Below the pieces are notes generated by a model. That model made no database searches. It was given only the letters and a program-made list of their open reading frames with translations, and had not been told where the DNA came from. A program made the translations under genes and the position numbers. From Acidobacteriota bacterium (lineage in GTDB: Bacteria; Acidobacteriota; Blastocatellia; Pyrinomonadales; Pyrinomonadaceae), in NCBI GenBank assembly GCA_023415725.1, contig JAEZJR010000229.1, positions 1 through 10,244 on the forward strand: a stretch of DNA of 10,244 nucleotides, read 5' to 3'. How positions within the stretch are numbered: the first letter of the stretch is position 1; every line of letters starts with the position of its first letter. This document shows positions 5,940 to 10,244 of the stretch, in pieces.

Positions 5940-5973
5940 AAAAAAGGCCGGGATGTCGAAGGTTCCCGGCCTT
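5940..5973 (-). terminator. Intrinsic terminator of the small acidic protein gene
   Basis: On the minus strand AAGGCCGGGA (5973-5964) pairs perfectly with its complement at 5953-5944 across a 10-nt loop. The stem runs into TTTTTT (5945-5940). It lies 28 nt beyond the stop codon at 6001. The GC-rich stem and U-run make this a strong terminator. It supports the view that a real transcript arrives from the right. Confidence 0.85.
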
Positions 5974-6000
5974 GCTACGAGCGATCCACGCAGGGATCGT

Positions 6001-6297
6001 CTACGAATCTTCGTTGCCGCGTCTTTCCGGATCTTCCACGCCCTCAGCCTTGCCCGGAGTGCGGCCTGGATCTTTTGTTCCGCTATGCGTTTCGGACTCG
6101 CGGACCGAGACCGCACCGGCCGATACGCCCTTGTCTGAATTCGCGAAATTATCGTCGCGCCATCCCTTCGCGTCGTCAACCCCCTCCGCGATCACGCTGT
6201 CCTCCGTAACGGGCGAATTCGTCGCTGGGTTCAGTTCGCTGTTGCTCGTCCAGTCGCCGACATCCTTCGCGGCGGACTTCCCAAAAGTACCGTTCAT
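6001..6297 (-). CDS. Small acidic, probably intrinsically disordered protein of unknown function
   Basis: I do not recognise this 98-residue protein. It is rich in Asp, Glu, Ser, Gly, Ala, Asn and Thr, with 20 acidic against 11 Lys/Arg residues. It has no Cys, no Tyr, two Trp and no hydrophobic stretch, so there is neither membrane segment nor signal peptide. It should be soluble and largely unfolded, with a look reminiscent of stress-type hydrophilins, though no family motif is seen. Evidence that it is a gene: GGAGGG lies 6 nt before the ATG at 6297, the best ribosome site in the window; codon third positions are GC-rich like the neighbours; a plausible promoter sits just upstream; and a strong terminator follows 28 nt after the stop. 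The overlapping plus-strand frame has none of these. It lies 84 nt after uvrA on the same strand and could also be read through from it. Confidence 0.75.
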   Translation of the reverse strand: MNGTFGKSAAKDVGDWTSNSELNPATNSPVTEDSVIAEGVDDAKGWRDDNFANSDKGVSAGAVSVRESETHSGTKDPGRTPGKAEGVEDPERRGNEDS

Positions 6298-6322
6298 ACT
6301 TCCCTCCTTTCGTCTGGGTTCG

Positions 6323-6351
6323 ATAATGAACGGCTTTCGGATGGCCGTCAG
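6323..6351 (-). promoter_or_regulatory. Candidate promoter of the small acidic protein gene
   Basis: On the minus strand CTGACG (6351-6346, four of six to the -35 consensus), a 17-bp spacer and CATTAT (6328-6323, four of six to the -10) would start transcription near 6316. That is 19 nt before the ATG and just upstream of the GGAGGG ribosome site. Both boxes are imperfect, so this is only a candidate. Read-through from uvrA is the alternative. Confidence 0.35.
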
Positions 6352-6381
6352 TAATTGAGAATACGTTCGGGAATTTGGAAT

Positions 6382-9285
<2,904 letters not shown>

Positions 9286-9320
9286 TACTGTTTAAAACTT
9301 CACCAGTAGCCGAAACGAGT

Positions 9321-9348
9321 ATTTTAACAAATCCCGAAGCGGCGACAA
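9321..9348 (-). promoter_or_regulatory. Promoter of uvrA
   Basis: On the minus strand TTGTCG (9348-9343, four of six to the -35), a 16-bp spacer and TAAAAT (9326-9321, five of six to the -10) preceded by TGT form a good extended -10 promoter. Transcription would start near 9314, giving a leader of about 29 nt before the uvrA ATG. Confidence 0.5.
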
Positions 9349-9389
9349 ATGCCGTTTCACCGATAATACTATATCGCATACACAGTTGC

Positions 9390-9404
9390 ATCTGTGAAAC
9401 AGAT
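9390..9404. repeat. Short perfect dyad between uvrA and the small membrane protein gene
   Basis: ATCTGT and ACAGAT flank a 3-nt centre GAA. There is no U-run on either strand, so it is not a clear terminator. It may be a protein-binding site or chance. The rest of 9349-9484 shows no gene or other structure I can name. Confidence 0.25.
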
Positions 9405-9484
9405 TTGAGAAAATGTAAGGAATCGGCACGAGCACACAGGCTCCCTTCGAAGCCTCCCGCACCTACCGGAAGTTCTTTGCAGTA

Positions 9485-9751
9485 TCAACCCAACTTTTCG
9501 TTGACGAAGGTGAAGATCGCCGTCGCGATGCTGACCACGATGAACGTGGCGATCGCGCGCCATACTGCGTCGGATTCGACGAATTTCCAGATCGCGAGGA
9601 TGCACAGGACGGTGCAGGCCACGAGCGAGAGGGTGATGACGATGAAGGAGATGATGCGGACGAGCTTCGGCTCGACGACGCCGCGCAGCTCTTTCCGGCT
9701 CACCTCGGTCTTTGACTTGATAGTGATCTCGGGGATTTCTTCCCGTTCCAT
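9485..9751 (-). CDS. Small two-helix membrane protein of unknown function
   Basis: I do not recognise this 88-residue protein as a named family. Residues 1-30 are charged and hydrophilic. Two hydrophobic segments follow, about 33-55 and 64-83, joined by a short loop with KFVESDAVWR, and it ends in NEKLG. This is a bitopic helical-hairpin membrane protein, probably with the charged N-terminus in the cytoplasm (Arg and Lys just before helix one). It has GC-rich third positions like its neighbours. The ATG at 9751 has no Shine-Dalgarno site, but a -10-like TAAACT lies six bases upstream, which predicts a leaderless mRNA. It is divergent from the SDR gene and 199 nt upstream of uvrA on the same strand. 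A chance frame is possible but the well-formed helices argue against it. Confidence 0.65.
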   Translation of the reverse strand: MEREEIPEITIKSKTEVSRKELRGVVEPKLVRIISFIVITLSLVACTVLCILAIWKFVESDAVWRAIATFIVVSIATAIFTFVNEKLG

Positions 9752-9757
9752 ACGTGG

Positions 9758-9766
9758 AGTTTAGCA
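9758..9766 (-). promoter_or_regulatory. Extended -10-like box six bases before the membrane protein ATG
   Basis: On the minus strand TGCTAAACT (9766-9758) reads as an extended -10: TG, one base, TAAACT (four of six consensus). Exactly six bases separate it from the ATG at 9751, the same geometry as at the DUF433 gene, so a leaderless transcript is predicted. No -35 was found. Confidence 0.35.
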
Positions 9767-9803
9767 GATGTTACACGCGATTCTGCCCCGTACGGTATTT
9801 GAA

Positions 9804-9831
9804 GTTACACATCCACTGGCGAACCTGTAAT
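9804..9831 (+). promoter_or_regulatory. Candidate promoter of the SDR gene
   Basis: GTTACA (9804-9809, four of six to the -35), a 16-bp spacer and TGTAAT (9826-9831, five of six to the -10) would start transcription near 9838, about 7 nt before the ATG at 9845. No Shine-Dalgarno site is present, so the message would be nearly leaderless. Confidence 0.3.
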
Positions 9832-9844
9832 GAACTAACACGCT

Positions 9845-10244
9845 ATGGATCGGAAACTTTTGAACGCTTTGGTGCTGGGTGCGGCTGCGGGGGCCGCGGT
9901 GGGATTGTATAGGTCGAGCCGGCGTCGCTACGAATTCGCGGGACGGACGGTGGCGATCACCGGCGGTGCTCGCGGGCTCGGGCTCGTGATGGCCAGGCGG
10001 TTCGTCGACCTCGGGGCACGGGTCGCGATCTGTGCCCGTGACGAGGGCGAGCTTCACCGTGCGGAGCAGGAGCTGGTCGATCGCGGCGGCGACGTGCTGG
10101 CCGTGCAGTGCGACCTGATGGTGCCCGAGCAGGCGCAGAAGTTCATCGACGACGTCCGTGTTCGCTTCGGCGGGATCGACGTGCTGATCAACAACGCCGG
10201 CGTGATACAGGTCGGGCCGCTCGAGGAACAGACCGACAAGGATT
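9845..10244 (+). CDS. Membrane-anchored short-chain dehydrogenase/reductase (partial, C-terminus beyond right edge)
   Basis: This is an NAD(P)-dependent oxidoreductase of the classical SDR family. The first 133 residues are visible. A short hydrophobic segment (about residues 5-21, Ala/Gly/Leu-rich) followed by RSSRRR looks like an N-terminal membrane anchor with positive residues on the cytoplasmic side. The Rossmann fold starts at about residue 34, with the cofactor glycine motif TGGARGLG at 39-46. CARDEGEL follows strand two, where the Arg suggests NADP preference. CDL at 89-91 contacts the adenine, and NNAG lies at 116-119. The catalytic Ser and YxxxK lie beyond the window, so the substrate cannot be assigned. 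The ATG at 9845 keeps the anchor; a later start would remove it. It is divergent from the small membrane protein gene, 93 nt apart. Confidence 0.93.
   Translation, partial: MDRKLLNALVLGAAAGAAVGLYRSSRRRYEFAGRTVAITGGARGLGLVMARRFVDLGARVAICARDEGELHRAEQELVDRGGDVLAVQCDLMVPEQAQKFIDDVRVRFGGIDVLINNAGVIQVGPLEEQTDKD

Larger units (their letters stand above)
5582..6000. other. Gene-poor region between pdxJ and the small acidic protein gene
   Basis: I see no convincing coding sequence in these 419 bases. From left to right: two imperfect tandem units of about 35 bp (5611-5676), each containing CCATCCC followed by an A-rich and then a TTT-CGCG stretch; the perfect inverted repeat at 5699-5764; an A-rich stretch at 5771-5800; a GC-rich, possibly structured stretch at about 5805-5895; and the minus-strand terminator at 5940-5973. 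No U-tailed terminator for pdxJ on the plus strand was found, so pdxJ may rely on the large hairpin or on Rho. Confidence 0.6.

Noticed and set aside
5972..6358. Plus-strand 128-codon frame opposite the small acidic protein gene
   Set aside because: No ribosome site, and it crosses the minus-strand terminator stem and promoter. The minus-strand frame has a strong ribosome site, terminator and coding-like third positions.
9300..9484. SOS (LexA) box or tRNA in the uvrA upstream region
   Set aside because: No GAAC-type or CTGT-N8-ACAG-type operator with correct spacing and no cloverleaf or T-loop signature was seen; the ATCTGT-GAA-ACAGAT dyad is too short in spacing for LexA.
9761..10057. Minus-strand 98-codon frame at the right end
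   Set aside because: Antisense to the SDR Rossmann fold, which shows TGGARGLG and NNAG on the plus strand.

Overview
The window looks like ordinary chromosome from a moderately GC-rich bacterium (roughly 58-66% GC in the housekeeping genes). It carries greA, pfkA, a C-terminal processing protease, pdxJ, uvrA and the start of a short-chain dehydrogenase. No single gene fixes the lineage. The group III type phosphofructokinase, the DUF433/DUF5615 pair, the scarcity of Shine-Dalgarno sites and the purine-rich intergenic hairpins together suggest Acidobacteriota (Blastocatellia-like). That placement is inference, not a demonstrated identity.

Layout. Positions 1-1476 (minus strand) hold pfkA followed 7 nt later by greA, which runs off the left edge. 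Positions 1477-1701 hold a dyad at the putative pfkA promoter, a purine-rich imperfect hairpin repeat, and an intrinsic terminator for the next gene. Positions 1702-3330 (minus) encode an exported S41/CtpA protease. It is divergent from a family 2 glycosyltransferase at 3478-4221 (plus). Positions 4240-5581 (plus) form a tight three-gene array: DUF433 antitoxin-like, DUF5615 PIN-like toxin and pdxJ, each joined by a 4-nt ATGA overlap. Positions 5582-6000 lack a convincing gene. They hold degenerate repeats, a perfect 27-bp inverted repeat, a possible structured RNA, and a strong minus-strand terminator. That terminator closes a small unit at 6001-6297 (minus) encoding a 98-residue acidic, probably disordered protein with an excellent Shine-Dalgarno site. 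Positions 6382-9285 (minus) are uvrA with a recognisable promoter. Positions 9485-9751 (minus) encode a two-helix membrane protein of unknown function, divergent from an SDR that runs off the right edge from 9845.

The genes do not form one pathway. The most noteworthy part is the toxin-antitoxin-like pair. Its GC content is about 46% against more than 60% beside it, so it looks acquired, and it is now fused translationally to the vitamin B6 biosynthesis gene pdxJ. A perfect TATAAT box six bases before the antitoxin ATG predicts a leaderless transcript for the whole array. The 88-residue membrane protein gene has a -10-like box at exactly the same spacing. I found no CRISPR array, tRNA, rRNA, transposase or prophage gene.
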